Shown: positions 16,433 through 24,718 of the stretch, in pieces | Position numbering within the stretch: position 1 is the first letter of the stretch | How the letters are laid out: each line of letters begins with the position of its first letter | Origin: Desulfobacteraceae bacterium | Lineage (GTDB): Bacteria > Desulfobacterota > Desulfobacteria > Desulfobacterales > Desulfobacteraceae | Assembly (NCBI GenBank): GCA_024225635.1 | Contig: JAAEMK010000307.1 | Span: 1-42,001, forward strand | Direction: 5' to 3' | Length of the DNA stretch: 42,001 bases | Position numbers and translations under genes: made by a program | The notes under the pieces: generated by a model | Seen by the model: the letters and a program-made list of their open reading frames with translations, nothing else | What the model was told of the DNA's origin: nothing | The model's database searches: none

Positions 16433-16463
16433 CCCGGAATCAGCGGTAACAATCCGGGGCTGA
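16433..16463 (+). promoter_or_regulatory. Leader RNA structure upstream of methyltransferase (interleaved stems)
   Basis: CCCGGA (16433-16438) pairs with TCCGGG (16453-16458), while TCAGC (16440-16444) pairs with GCTGA (16459-16463). The two stems interleave, so they form either a pseudoknot or mutually exclusive hairpins, 52 bases before the methyltransferase ATG. I cannot match it to a known riboswitch class. The rest of the 392-base gap 16123-16514 shows nothing clear. Confidence 0.3.
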
Positions 16464-16514
16464 AAAGATAAGAAGAAAGGCCCCGCCAGTTACCCCAGCC
16501 AAGGCCTTAAGAAT

Positions 16515-17201
16515 ATGAACAATCGTTGGCGGCAAATCATAAAAAAATTTCATCCCGAGGGGATTCCCTGGCCGGGCAGCGTTCTCTACAACGCCCTGAG
16601 CAGCACCAGGATCTTTCTTAGGCACTACGAGCTGGTGGCCCGGGACGTTGCCCGCTATGGACCGGCGGAGTGCATACTGGACATCGGCACCGGACCCGGC
16701 CGCCTCCTGCGGGCCATGGGCAAGGCATTTCCGGATACAAGGCTTATCGGGGTTGATATTTCGCCTTCCATGGTTGAGACGGCGCGTCAGAATATGGAGA
16801 AGTACGGGAGGAATCCCCTCATGGAAGTGCGGGTCGCAAACGCCAACGCCCTGCCCTTTGGGGACGGGACATTCGACCGGGTGGTTTCGACAGGATCTCT
16901 CCACCACTGGAAAGACCCTTTTTCCGCCTTGTCCGAGGCCCACAGGGTTCTAAAGGTAAATGGCTGCGCCCTGATGTACGACCTGGTCCGAAACATGCCA
17001 AAACCAGTCTGCCGGGAGGTCCGCGCCCGGTTCGGAGCCTTCCGGCTTGCGATCCTGTGGCTCCATTCGTTTGAGGAGCCGTTCCTTGACCTCGAGGAGA
17101 TGGAAGCACTGGCAGGACCCACGGAGTTCACCCTGGAAGGAACCCACTTCACTGGGGCGCTCTGCTGCCTTGTGCTGAAAAAAACCGCTGCTTCAGTTTA
17201 A
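16515..17201 (+). CDS. Class I SAM-dependent methyltransferase
   Basis: 228 aa. The fold is shown by motif I ILDIGTGPGRLLRAMG (near 54), motif II RLIGVDISPSMVETAR with the acidic ribose-binding residue, and motif post-II ANALPFGDGTFDRVVSTGSLHHW, then HRVLKVNGCALMYDLVR. This is the Methyltransf_11 (UbiE/MenG-like) group; the substrate cannot be inferred. The gene is monocistronic: it diverges from the sensor kinase and converges on etfA, with a probable terminator just past its stop. Confidence 0.9.
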   Translation: MNNRWRQIIKKFHPEGIPWPGSVLYNALSSTRIFLRHYELVARDVARYGPAECILDIGTGPGRLLRAMGKAFPDTRLIGVDISPSMVETARQNMEKYGRNPLMEVRVANANALPFGDGTFDRVVSTGSLHHWKDPFSALSEAHRVLKVNGCALMYDLVRNMPKPVCREVRARFGAFRLAILWLHSFEEPFLDLEEMEALAGPTEFTLEGTHFTGALCCLVLKKTAASV

Positions 17202-17212
17202 ATCGCCGCACC

Positions 17213-17249
17213 AGGGAATTGAACCGGTTTCGTCAATCCCTGATTTTTT
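17213..17249 (+). terminator. Probable intrinsic terminator of methyltransferase gene
   Basis: AGGG-A-ATTGA pairs with TCAATCCCT across a 10-base loop, with one bulged A, followed within two bases by a run of six T. It overlaps the last codons of the convergent etfA gene. Confidence 0.55.
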
Positions 17250-18231
17250 CCTTCACCGCCCGGATGATGCCGGAACAGACCTGGTTGGCATCAGCCATGA
17301 TGGCCACATCCGCCATTTTCATCATGGTGGCGTTGGGATTTTTATTGATCGCCACGATAAAATCGGCATCCGTCACGGCAGCGGTATGCTGGATCGCCCC
17401 GCTGACACCAAAGGAAAACAGCACCCTGGGCTTGACATGCTTCCCGGCCTGTCCCACCAGGGCGTCATGGGAGATCCAGTCGGCATAGACCACGGGCCGC
17501 GTGGCCCCGACCTCGCCGTTCACAAGGGAGGCCAGTTCGAACAGTTTCTTGAATTTGCGTTTGCTGCCCATGCCCCGGCCGCCGATGATCACGATATCCG
17601 CTTCCTCAAGTTTCCGGTTCCTGGAAGGCTTATACTCGGAGCTGATGCACCTGATTTTTTCCCTGGGCATATCGGAGGGCAACGGCAGGCGGATCACCTC
17701 TCCTTGGGCATCATAGTCATGTTTCAGTTCCTGGAAGGTTCCCGGCCGTATGGTGGCCATCTGGGGCCTTTTCTCCGGTGTGATGATCTTTGCGATCAAA
17801 TTGCCGCCAAAGGACGGGGCGATCTGCACAAGCCGCCCCTTTTCATCGATCTCAAGATCGATGCAGTCGGCTGTCAGCCCGGTTTTCAGATACTTCGCAA
17901 CCCTTGGCGCAATCTCCTGGCCGAACCGGGTGGCCCCCACAAGAAGGGTTTCCGGCTTAAAGTCATTCACCAGCCGTGTCATCAGGAACGAGTAATTTTC
18001 AACGGAATAATTCTTCAGGGCGGGATCATCAATGACATAAACCTTTTGGGCCCCATGGGCAATATACTCGTTCACATATTCGTCCACATGGTCACCAAAG
18101 ACCACGGCGCAGACCCTGCCGCCGGTTTTTTTCGACAGGCTTGCCGCCCTTGCCAGAATCTGCAGGGTCACCCGGCTGTGAAAATAGTTCCGGTAATCCC
18201 CGAGCACCCATATATCTTTTGTACCTGTCAT
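17233..18231 (-). CDS. etfA: Electron transfer flavoprotein subunit alpha
   Basis: 332 aa. The N-terminal domain (to about 195) has the adenine-nucleotide-like ETF fold with GDHVDEYVNEYIAHGAQKVYVID and LLVGATRFGQEIAPRVAKYL. The C-terminal FAD domain carries ADIVIIGGRGMGS, VGQAGKHVKPRVLFSFGVSGAIQH (the EtfA signature) and DFIVAINKNPNATMMKMADVAI. Together with EtfB it accepts electrons from acyl-CoA dehydrogenase and passes them to the membrane quinone pool. The ATG overlaps the etfB stop by four bases. It is the last gene of the acyl-CoA dehydrogenase operon. Confidence 0.95.
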   Translation of the reverse strand: MTGTKDIWVLGDYRNYFHSRVTLQILARAASLSKKTGGRVCAVVFGDHVDEYVNEYIAHGAQKVYVIDDPALKNYSVENYSFLMTRLVNDFKPETLLVGATRFGQEIAPRVAKYLKTGLTADCIDLEIDEKGRLVQIAPSFGGNLIAKIITPEKRPQMATIRPGTFQELKHDYDAQGEVIRLPLPSDMPREKIRCISSEYKPSRNRKLEEADIVIIGGRGMGSKRKFKKLFELASLVNGEVGATRPVVYADWISHDALVGQAGKHVKPRVLFSFGVSGAIQHTAAVTDADFIVAINKNPNATMMKMADVAIMADANQVCSGIIRAVKEKIRD

Positions 18232-19079
18232 TTCGCCCCTTCATGTTCATGTGTTTTAAGGTCTTTGCCCATGGCTCCCGAGATGATCTTGCCGTAATCG
18301 TCAAAGAGCCGGCCCACCACCTTCTTGACCGCCCCTTTCAGGACCAGGTTCTCTTTCCGGGTGGCCGGGGAATAGACATCGATAATCCTTGTGGGGGAAT
18401 CCTTCAATGCATTGAACTCCCCGGCAAGTTCCAGGTCACCGGCATTTACAATACGGATATCATCCGTTTGGAATGCGCGTTCGATGCCTTCAAGGGGCAC
18501 GTACCTTGGCGTATATGCTCCCAGGTCAATGGTCAAAAGGCCGGGAAGATCCATCTCGAGCACCTCCATGAAATCATCCACATGACGCCGGACCCTTACC
18601 ATGCCGTCCTCAAGCTCAATGGACCGCACATATCCCATGGCCGGTATCATAAGCTCTCCGGCCAGCTGGGGCCCCACCTGGGCCGTCTCACTGTCACTGG
18701 TCTGGGTGCCGCAAAGCAGAAGGTCAAAGCCGGGGCATTCCTTTCTTATATATTCAGCCAGGATAAAAGAGGTCAAAAAGGTATCGGCTCCGGCCATTTT
18801 CCGGTCGGAAAGCAGCACCCCCGTATCAGCGCCCAGGGCTTTTGCCTCATACAGGATCTCTTGGGCCATGGGGGGGCCCATGGAGATCACGGTGATATGG
18901 GTGTCCTGATCTTTCCCGGCCCGCTCCTCCTTTATCCTGAGCGCCGCCTCCAGGGCCCTTCTGGAAGCCGGGTCCATCATGCCCTGGGCAAGGTCCCGTT
19001 TCAGGGTGCCGGTTTTGGAATCCCAGGGCAGTTCGGAGACCATGGGCACCTGTTTTATGCATACGATTATCTTGAACAT
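18228..19079 (-). CDS. etfB: Electron transfer flavoprotein subunit beta
   Basis: 283 aa, slightly longer than a typical EtfB. It begins FKIIVCIKQVPMVSE and has the nucleotide-binding stretch ITVISMGPPMAQEILYEAKALGAD, the SDRKMAGADTFLTSFILA segment, LLLCGTQTSDSETAQVGPQLAGEL and a C-terminal part wrapping the alpha subunit. The SDRK..AG.DT segment resembles that of anaerobe, clostridial-type EtfB proteins; whether this ETF bifurcates electrons cannot be settled by eye. It lies between acyl-CoA dehydrogenase (14 bases upstream) and etfA (overlapping). Confidence 0.94.
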   Translation of the reverse strand: MFKIIVCIKQVPMVSELPWDSKTGTLKRDLAQGMMDPASRRALEAALRIKEERAGKDQDTHITVISMGPPMAQEILYEAKALGADTGVLLSDRKMAGADTFLTSFILAEYIRKECPGFDLLLCGTQTSDSETAQVGPQLAGELMIPAMGYVRSIELEDGMVRVRRHVDDFMEVLEMDLPGLLTIDLGAYTPRYVPLEGIERAFQTDDIRIVNAGDLELAGEFNALKDSPTRIIDVYSPATRKENLVLKGAVKKVVGRLFDDYGKIISGAMGKDLKTHEHEGAK

Positions 19080-19093
19080 TTTTCCTGCCTTTG

Positions 19094-20236
19094 TTAACTG
19101 GGTTGGCTCAGAATATGCCGGGCGATCACCATTTTCTGGATTTCGCTTGTGCCTTCGTAAATCTGGGTGACCTTGGCATCCCTGAAATACCGTTCCACAT
19201 CATACTCCTTGCTGTAACCGTATCCGCCATGGATTTGAACCGCAAGATCCGTTACCTCCCTGGCAGTGGCGCTGCAATGGAGCTTGGCCATGGAGGCTTC
19301 CGCTGAAAAGGGTTTGCCGCTGTCTTTGACGGCGGCCGCCCTGTAGAGCAAAAGCCTCGAGGCATCGATCCTCGTGGCCATATCCGCCAGATAATTCTGG
19401 ATGGTCTGGAAACGGGATATGGGCTTGTTAAACTGCTGGCGCTCCCTGGCATAGGACACGGAATCATCAAAGGCCGCCTGGGCGATACCGAGGGCCTGGG
19501 CCGCAATGCCGATACGGCCTGCATCCAGGCCGGCCAGCCCGATCTTCAGCCCCTGCCCCGGTTTTCCTAAAAGATTATCCGCAGGCACCCGGCAATCCTC
19601 AAAGAACAAGGATGAGACGGGATTCGCCCGCATGCCGCACAGATCCTCGATCTCACCCACGGAAAACCCGGGCCTGTCCTTTTCCACTATAAAGACATTG
19701 GGAAGATTCCGTTCCCCCTCGGTCACGGCAAACACCAGGATGGTGCCGCAGATCCCGCCGTTGGTCACAAAGATCTTTGTGCCGTTGATCACATATTCGT
19801 CCCCTGTTTTCTGGGCGGATGTTTCCACGCCGCCTGCATCGGACCCGGCATTGGCCTCGGTCAGGCAGAATGCCCCGATGCTCTCCCCGGCCGCCAGGGC
19901 CGGGACAAACCGTTGCTTTTGTTCCCGGGTACCGAATTTAAGGATGGGATAAATTCCCACACTGTTATGCACGGTCACGCACAGGCCGATGGCGGCCGAC
20001 ACCCGGGAGATCTCTTCAATAACGATGGCGTAACTGATGGTGTCAAGATCCGCTCCCCCGAATTCCCTCGGCACCTGGAGCCCGAAAAAATTCAGGGGTT
20101 TCATCTTTTCCATGATATCAAAAGGAAACTCGGCTTCCCGGTCCAGTTCGGATACCCGGGGTTTGATCTCATTTTCCGCGAACTCCTTCACGGTTTTTCG
20201 AATGAGCTGATGCTTATAACAGGGCATAAAATCCAC
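19094..20236 (-). CDS. Acyl-CoA dehydrogenase
   Basis: 380 aa, the usual size of short/medium-chain acyl-CoA dehydrogenases. The GTG at 20236 is preferred: GGAGG lies six bases upstream, and the protein then begins MDF, common in the family. The three parts are visible: N-terminal helical (IRKTVKEFAENEIKPRV), middle beta domain (GAFCLTEANAGSDAGG, FVTNGGICG) and C-terminal helical (ARERQQFNKPISRFQTIQ, QIHGGYGYSKEYDVERYFRD). The predicted catalytic Glu is E361 in IYEGTSEIQ. It oxidises acyl-CoA to 2-enoyl-CoA using FAD and transfers electrons to the co-encoded ETF. Chain length is not inferable; the neighbouring branched-chain-type importer makes a short or branched acyl-CoA possible. Confidence 0.94.
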   Translation of the reverse strand: MDFMPCYKHQLIRKTVKEFAENEIKPRVSELDREAEFPFDIMEKMKPLNFFGLQVPREFGGADLDTISYAIVIEEISRVSAAIGLCVTVHNSVGIYPILKFGTREQKQRFVPALAAGESIGAFCLTEANAGSDAGGVETSAQKTGDEYVINGTKIFVTNGGICGTILVFAVTEGERNLPNVFIVEKDRPGFSVGEIEDLCGMRANPVSSLFFEDCRVPADNLLGKPGQGLKIGLAGLDAGRIGIAAQALGIAQAAFDDSVSYARERQQFNKPISRFQTIQNYLADMATRIDASRLLLYRAAAVKDSGKPFSAEASMAKLHCSATAREVTDLAVQIHGGYGYSKEYDVERYFRDAKVTQIYEGTSEIQKMVIARHILSQPS

Positions 20237-20335
20237 TGAAACCCTCCATTACATTAATGATGCATTCTCAAATAACGCGTGACCGAAAAAAAAAAGCATT
20301 AAAAACCATCGCACCCGGTGACTGGAAATATGATA

Positions 20336-21412
20336 TCAGTAAAGGGGAACGTCGCCTGTCTTACCCCATTGCCGGCTGAAGTTTTTATTCCAGTTGCTGC
20401 TCGAGGTACGCACATACCATCTTCCGTTACCGGGACGCCATACGGCCATATCAGCCCGGCCATCGCCGTCAAAATCGGCGTTTGCCAGGGGATGGTCACC
20501 CTTCACCCCCCATTGGCGGGTGATGGTGCTATTCCACTTACTCCCCGAAGTACGTACATACCATGTTCCGTTACCGGGACGCCATACGGCCATATCAGCC
20601 CGGCCATCACCGTCAAAATCGCTGTTTGCCAGGGGATGGTCACCCTTCACCCCCCATTGGCGATTGAAGGTGCTGTTCCACTTACTTTTGGAAGTCCGTA
20701 CATACCATGTTCCGTTACCGGGACGCCATACGGCCATATCAGCGCGCCCATCGCCGTCGAAATCGGTGTTTGCCAGGGGATGGTCACCCTTCACCCCCCA
20801 TTGGCGATTGAAGGTGCTGTTCCACTTACTCTTGGAAGTACGTACATACCATGTTCCGTTACCGGGACGCCATACGGCCATATCAGCCCGGCCATCGCCG
20901 TCAAAATCGGTGTTTGCCAGGGGATGGTCGCCCTTCATCCCCCATTGTCGATTGAAGGTGCTGTTCCACTTACTCTTGGAAGTACGTACATACCATGTTC
21001 CGTTACCGGGACGCCATACGGCCATATCAGCCCGGCCATCGCCGTCAAAATCGGTGTTTGCCAGGGGATGGTCGCCCTTCACCCCCCATTGGCGACTGAC
21101 GGTGATATTCCAGTTACTCCTCGAAGTACGTACATACCATATTCCGTTACCGGGACGCCATACGGCCAGATCCGCCCGGCCATCGCCGTCAAAATCACTG
21201 TTCGACAAAGCAATGTCTCCGGCCATTCCCCATTGCCTGCTTAAGTTGAAATTCCAGCCGCCGCAAGAACCGAGCACATACCAGGTGCCGTTACCCGGCC
21301 GCCACACAGCCATGTCATTCTTTTTATCACCATCAGCATCGAAGGCATGTAGTTGAGCCGCAAAACAAAATAAACAAAGGAATAACCGCATAATAAAAAT
21401 TGATCTTTTCAT
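20336..21412 (-). CDS. Secreted FG-GAP/VCBS-like tandem-repeat protein
   Basis: 358 aa with a GGAGG ribosome-binding site. Residues 1-23 are a Sec signal ending QLHA. The rest is seven consecutive 48-residue repeats with consensus DFDGDGRADMAVWRPGNGTW continuing YVRTS.S.WN....RQWG..GDHPLAN. The DxDGDGRAD loop is a calcium-binding type seen in FG-GAP/VCBS and beta-propeller proteins, and seven blades would suit a propeller. Repeats 3-6 are almost identical, repeats 1, 2 and 7 diverged. It sits between the importer operon and the acyl-CoA dehydrogenase on the same strand. A TATAAT-like -10 lies at 21437-21442 on the minus strand. Function unknown; perhaps surface binding. Confidence 0.85.
   Translation of the reverse strand: MKRSIFIMRLFLCLFCFAAQLHAFDADGDKKNDMAVWRPGNGTWYVLGSCGGWNFNLSRQWGMAGDIALSNSDFDGDGRADLAVWRPGNGIWYVRTSRSNWNITVSRQWGVKGDHPLANTDFDGDGRADMAVWRPGNGTWYVRTSKSKWNSTFNRQWGMKGDHPLANTDFDGDGRADMAVWRPGNGTWYVRTSKSKWNSTFNRQWGVKGDHPLANTDFDGDGRADMAVWRPGNGTWYVRTSKSKWNSTFNRQWGVKGDHPLANSDFDGDGRADMAVWRPGNGTWYVRTSGSKWNSTITRQWGVKGDHPLANADFDGDGRADMAVWRPGNGRWYVRTSSSNWNKNFSRQWGKTGDVPLY
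20339..21345 (-). repeat. 144-bp coding tandem repeat array (seven units)
   Basis: The DNA of the repeat protein is itself a tandem array with a 144-base period; the central units differ by only a few bases, for example at the base separating GVKGD from GMKGD. Such arrays change copy number by slippage or recombination, so the number of repeats may vary between strains. Confidence 0.85.
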
Positions 21413-21648
21413 TTGTTCCTCCCTGTCAATTGCATTATTATATTGCGCTCTAACCGCCTTTCTTATTTTGTATATACGGGGAAGCTTTTACCGTCCCCAT
21501 GGTTTCAGCGATGGTGGCGGCCATGGCTCTAAGTGGAACCGATGGCCGGGATCATCTTGTCGATTTTCGTCTACGGAAAGGAGTACTCGTTCAGATCTTC
21601 AAGCTTTACAGTCTTCACTTTATCATCCTTTTTTGGTTTGACCCACGT
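21413..21648 (-). pseudogene. Possible decayed small gene downstream of the importer
   Basis: After the solute-binding protein stop, an AGGA followed by GTG opens a frame reading VKTVKLEDLNEYSFP before a stop. The other frames continue plausible peptide (KIDKMIPAIGS, then MAATIAETMGTVKASP), as if one gene of about 60 codons had suffered two frameshifts. No family is recognised and this may be chance. The segment also carries the likely promoter of the repeat protein at its 20-kb side. Confidence 0.2.
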
Positions 21649-22809
21649 CTATTTTGTTTTCGGGAACCATATTTCTTCCACACTGTATTCCCCTTTTCTA
21701 ACACCGATGATGGAGACGCCCTTTACAGGCACCCCGCTTGGGCGGGTATAGGAGATTTCACCGGTAACGCCTTTGAAACCCATTGTCTTTGAAAGATTTT
21801 TCTTCAATGCATCGGGTTTTGCGGAACCGGCCCTTGTTATGGCATCCGCGATCAGGGCCACCGCGTCATACCCAAGGGGGGCAAAGGCGTTTTCCGGGGC
21901 CACGCCGTATTCTTTCTTGTAGGCTTCAATGAAATCCGCGACTTCGGGCCTGGGATCTTCCCTGTAGGTATGGGTGGAGAAATACACATCGTTTGCAAGG
22001 TTTTTTCCGGGCACCGTCACGATAAGCTCGGTATCAAAACCGTCTCCGCTGACGATGGGAAGGGTCAGGCCGCTTTCCCTGATCTGCTTGGTTGTAAGCC
22101 CGGCCTCGTTGGGGATGGAGGAGATGAAAATCGCGTCCGGTTTAGGGGAAATGCTTTTAAGCCTTGCTATCTGGGCGGAGAAGTCCTTATCTCCCATCAT
22201 AAAAAAGTCTTCCAGGACAATGTTGATTCCCAGCTCCCTGGCGCGCTGCTTGTAGAATTTGGAAAGGGTTTTGGTAAAATCCATGGAATTGTCCGTCCAG
22301 ATGGCGACATTCCTTACCCCAAGCTCTTTGAACGAATAGTCGGCAATGGCAAAGGACTGGTCATCATCCCCAAAGGGCACCATGAACATGCAGTCCCCGA
22401 TCATCATGGGCAGGGTGGGAAGGGTCGCCCCGGAGGTGACAAAGGGAATGCCTTTTTTCTGGAACAGGGGAGCCGACGGCAGCACAAAGGCGGGATCACT
22501 GTGGCCGATACCGGCGATAACGCCTTTGCTGAGAAGTTTTTTGGCGCCGATGGCAGCCGCTTTCTGGTCGGTTTTCGCATCGACTGAAATCAGTTCAAGC
22601 TTGCGCCCGTCAAGCAGTCCGCCATTGTCGTTGATGGTTTTGACCGCAAGCTGTGCACCCCGCAGGGAGGGGGTATCAATGGAGGACATACCTCCCGTAA
22701 GGCTGTACAATGCACCAATTTTTATGGATTCCCTGGAGTAGCAGGGTGCAGCGAAGATCATTGACACCAAGGCAAAGGCAAAGGCAAAAACCACGAAAAA
22801 TCGTTTCAT
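21649..22809 (-). CDS. livJ: ABC transporter substrate-binding protein (LivJ family)
   Basis: 386 aa from the ATG at 22809, set by TAGGAG eight bases upstream and a Sec signal (MKRFFVVFAFAFALVSMIFA). The mature protein has the type I periplasmic-binding fold of the Leu/Ile/Val family: IKIGALYSLTGGMSSIDTPS, GAQLAVKTINDNGGLLDGRK, GIGHSDPAFVLPSAPLFQKK, FVTSGATLPT and PDAIFISSIPNEAGL. It delivers ligand to LivHM. Despite the name, relatives bind amino acids, aromatic acids, urea and other small solutes, so the ligand is open. It is the last gene of a livGFHMJ-ordered operon; livJ often comes first elsewhere. Confidence 0.92.
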   Translation of the reverse strand: MKRFFVVFAFAFALVSMIFAAPCYSRESIKIGALYSLTGGMSSIDTPSLRGAQLAVKTINDNGGLLDGRKLELISVDAKTDQKAAAIGAKKLLSKGVIAGIGHSDPAFVLPSAPLFQKKGIPFVTSGATLPTLPMMIGDCMFMVPFGDDDQSFAIADYSFKELGVRNVAIWTDNSMDFTKTLSKFYKQRARELGINIVLEDFFMMGDKDFSAQIARLKSISPKPDAIFISSIPNEAGLTTKQIRESGLTLPIVSGDGFDTELIVTVPGKNLANDVYFSTHTYREDPRPEVADFIEAYKKEYGVAPENAFAPLGYDAVALIADAITRAGSAKPDALKKNLSKTMGFKGVTGEISYTRPSGVPVKGVSIIGVRKGEYSVEEIWFPKTK

Positions 22810-22820
22810 CTTGTAAGCTC

Positions 22821-23819
22821 CTAGGTTATATGGTTGTGTTTTCCCATGACAAAACCGGGCTCCTGTGTCCCGAACATGCCGCTGGGCTTGAAAATCAGGA
22901 TCAGAATCAGAATAAAGGACATGATGATCTCCCCCATGCCATAGATACCGTAATTCTCCTCCAGGGGCCGGAAGCATTCTATGACCAGGGTGAAAAGAAC
23001 GGCGGCAAGAACCGATCCCGTTATGCTGCCGGTGCCGCCCACCACCACCATGACCACAATGTTGAAGGACATGATAAGGGAGAAGGAGCCGGGGGTAAGC
23101 GCCGTGATCAGGTGCCCCCATAAACCGCCTGCGACGCCTGCGAAAAAAGCGCCCACGGTGAGGGCGAAGCTGCGGGTATAATGGAGATTCACCCCCAGGG
23201 AATTGGCCGCCATCTCATCTTCCCGGACCGCCAGCATTGACCTGCCAAGGGAGGAAAATTTGATTTTCCAGCAGATATAGATGGTCACGATAACCCATCC
23301 CGCTACCCAGTAGGTATTGGTAAAGTCATCCAGTCCGTTCAACCCCAGGGGCCCCCGGGTGATGGATTCGGCATTGTTGAAGATCACCTGGATAATGATA
23401 AGAAATCCCATGGTGGCCACGGCAAGGTAATGGCCCTTCAGCCGCAGAACCGACATGCCGATGACCAGGGCCACAACTGCGGCGCAGCACCCGCCCGCCA
23501 GGAGGGCCGGGAAAAACGGGAGGTGAAGCGGGACCATCCATTGAGGAAGATCGGGCAGGAACAGGGGTTTCTTCCCGAGGGAAAAGGTTAAAAGCGCGGT
23601 GACATATCCGCCGATTGCCATGAACGCCGGGTGCCCGAGGGAGAAAAGACCGGCAAACCCGTTTGTGAGGTTCAGGCTCACGGCCAAAATGATGTTGATG
23701 CCGGTAAAGCAGGCAACGGCGAGGATGTAGTCATTTGCCGTGTTTTCCATGAGGAATGAGATACCCGCCATGAAGAGAATCAGGCCGGCAAGACAATAAC
23801 GGGGGCGGTTGTTTTCCAC
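22821..23819 (-). CDS. livM: Branched-chain-type ABC transporter permease LivM
   Basis: 332 aa from the GTG at 23819, which shares one base with the livH stop (TAGTG). Upstream in-frame codons overlap livH and look non-coding. About nine helices are visible, beginning LAGLILFMAGISFLM. The family signature is present in NLTNGFAGLFSLGHPAFMAIGGYVTALL and AVREDEMAANSLGVNLHYTR (coupling loop to the ATPases). It pairs with LivH as the inner-membrane channel. The short 11-base gap before livJ suggests one transcript. Confidence 0.92.
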   Translation of the reverse strand: MENNRPRYCLAGLILFMAGISFLMENTANDYILAVACFTGINIILAVSLNLTNGFAGLFSLGHPAFMAIGGYVTALLTFSLGKKPLFLPDLPQWMVPLHLPFFPALLAGGCCAAVVALVIGMSVLRLKGHYLAVATMGFLIIIQVIFNNAESITRGPLGLNGLDDFTNTYWVAGWVIVTIYICWKIKFSSLGRSMLAVREDEMAANSLGVNLHYTRSFALTVGAFFAGVAGGLWGHLITALTPGSFSLIMSFNIVVMVVVGGTGSITGSVLAAVLFTLVIECFRPLEENYGIYGMGEIIMSFILILILIFKPSGMFGTQEPGFVMGKHNHIT

Positions 23820-24718
23820 TATGCTCTGTCCTCCATCTCTTTTCCAAGGAGCCCGTTGGGCAGGACGATCAAAATAACGATGAGGGTGCCGAAGACAAAG
23901 GCATCCCTGTATGAAGAATAAATGGGGGGCAGCAGCCCGACAAAAAGGACTTCCGAAAGGCCCAGTATGAAACCGCCCAGAATCGCGCCCGGAATGGAAC
24001 CGACGCCGCCGATCACAGCGGCCACAAAGGATTTCAGCCCCGGAACATAACCCATCAGGGGATCGATCTGCCCGAATTTTCCTCCCCACATCAACCCGGC
24101 AATACCGGCAAGGCCGCTTCCCAGGGCAAATGTGGCCATGATGGTCCGGTTGATGTTGATGCCCATCATCCTTGCGACGTCAAGGTTTTCAGCCGTTGCC
24201 CGCATGGCGATGCCGAGCTTTGTTTTCCTGACCAGGAAAATCAGGGCGATCATCAGAAAAACGGCGGTTAAAAAGATAATGAGATCAACGAGCCTGAAGC
24301 TTGCGGGGCCAAGAGAAAGAATTGTCTGCATGTAAGGGGGAAAACTGAAATTCCTGGGCTGGGCGCTCAGGATGAGGACGCCGAGATTCTGCATCATGAT
24401 GGAAACGCCCAGGGACGCAATGAATCCCGTCACCTGGGGCGCCCCCCGCATGGGCCGGAAACTGATTTTCTCAATGAGTATTCCGACACCGCAACCGGTC
24501 AGCAGTACAAAAAACGCCACCAGGGAAAACGGGAGCCCGGCCGCTTCCATGAGGGCCAGGGTGGCGAACGCGCCGATCATGACAATATCCCCGTGGGCGA
24601 AATTGATGAGCCTGACAATGCCGTAAATCATTGAAAACCCGATTGCCACAAGTCCGTACATGCTTCCAAGCACCAGGCCGTTCAGCAATTGCTGTGCTAT
24701 ATATCCCGAATCCATCAT
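23819..24718 (-). CDS. livH: Branched-chain-type ABC transporter permease LivH
   Basis: 299 aa, typical length. Signature segments are LVLGSMYGLVAIGFSMIYGI, RLINFAHGDIVMIGAFATL, ATAENLDVARMMGININR (coupling loop) and AAVIGGVGSIPGAILGGFILG. Around eight helices are predicted. The start (tandem ATG ATG) overlaps the livF stop by four bases. It forms the channel together with LivM. Confidence 0.94.
   Translation of the reverse strand: MMDSGYIAQQLLNGLVLGSMYGLVAIGFSMIYGIVRLINFAHGDIVMIGAFATLALMEAAGLPFSLVAFFVLLTGCGVGILIEKISFRPMRGAPQVTGFIASLGVSIMMQNLGVLILSAQPRNFSFPPYMQTILSLGPASFRLVDLIIFLTAVFLMIALIFLVRKTKLGIAMRATAENLDVARMMGININRTIMATFALGSGLAGIAGLMWGGKFGQIDPLMGYVPGLKSFVAAVIGGVGSIPGAILGGFILGLSEVLFVGLLPPIYSSYRDAFVFGTLIVILIVLPNGLLGKEMEDRA

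Noticed and set aside
16123-16452. N-terminal extension of the sensor kinase
   Set aside because: The extra 110 codons show no domain or signal, and the membrane helices begin directly after the ATG at 16122.
20339-21345. CRISPR-like periodicity
   Set aside because: The period is 144 bases with no unique spacers, and it encodes protein repeats.
20318-21356. Two long plus-strand frames (308 and 320 codons) opposite the repeat-protein gene
   Set aside because: They are open only because the 144-base repeat preserves frame in all copies; they lack ribosome-binding sites, and the minus-strand product has a signal peptide and a known repeat type.
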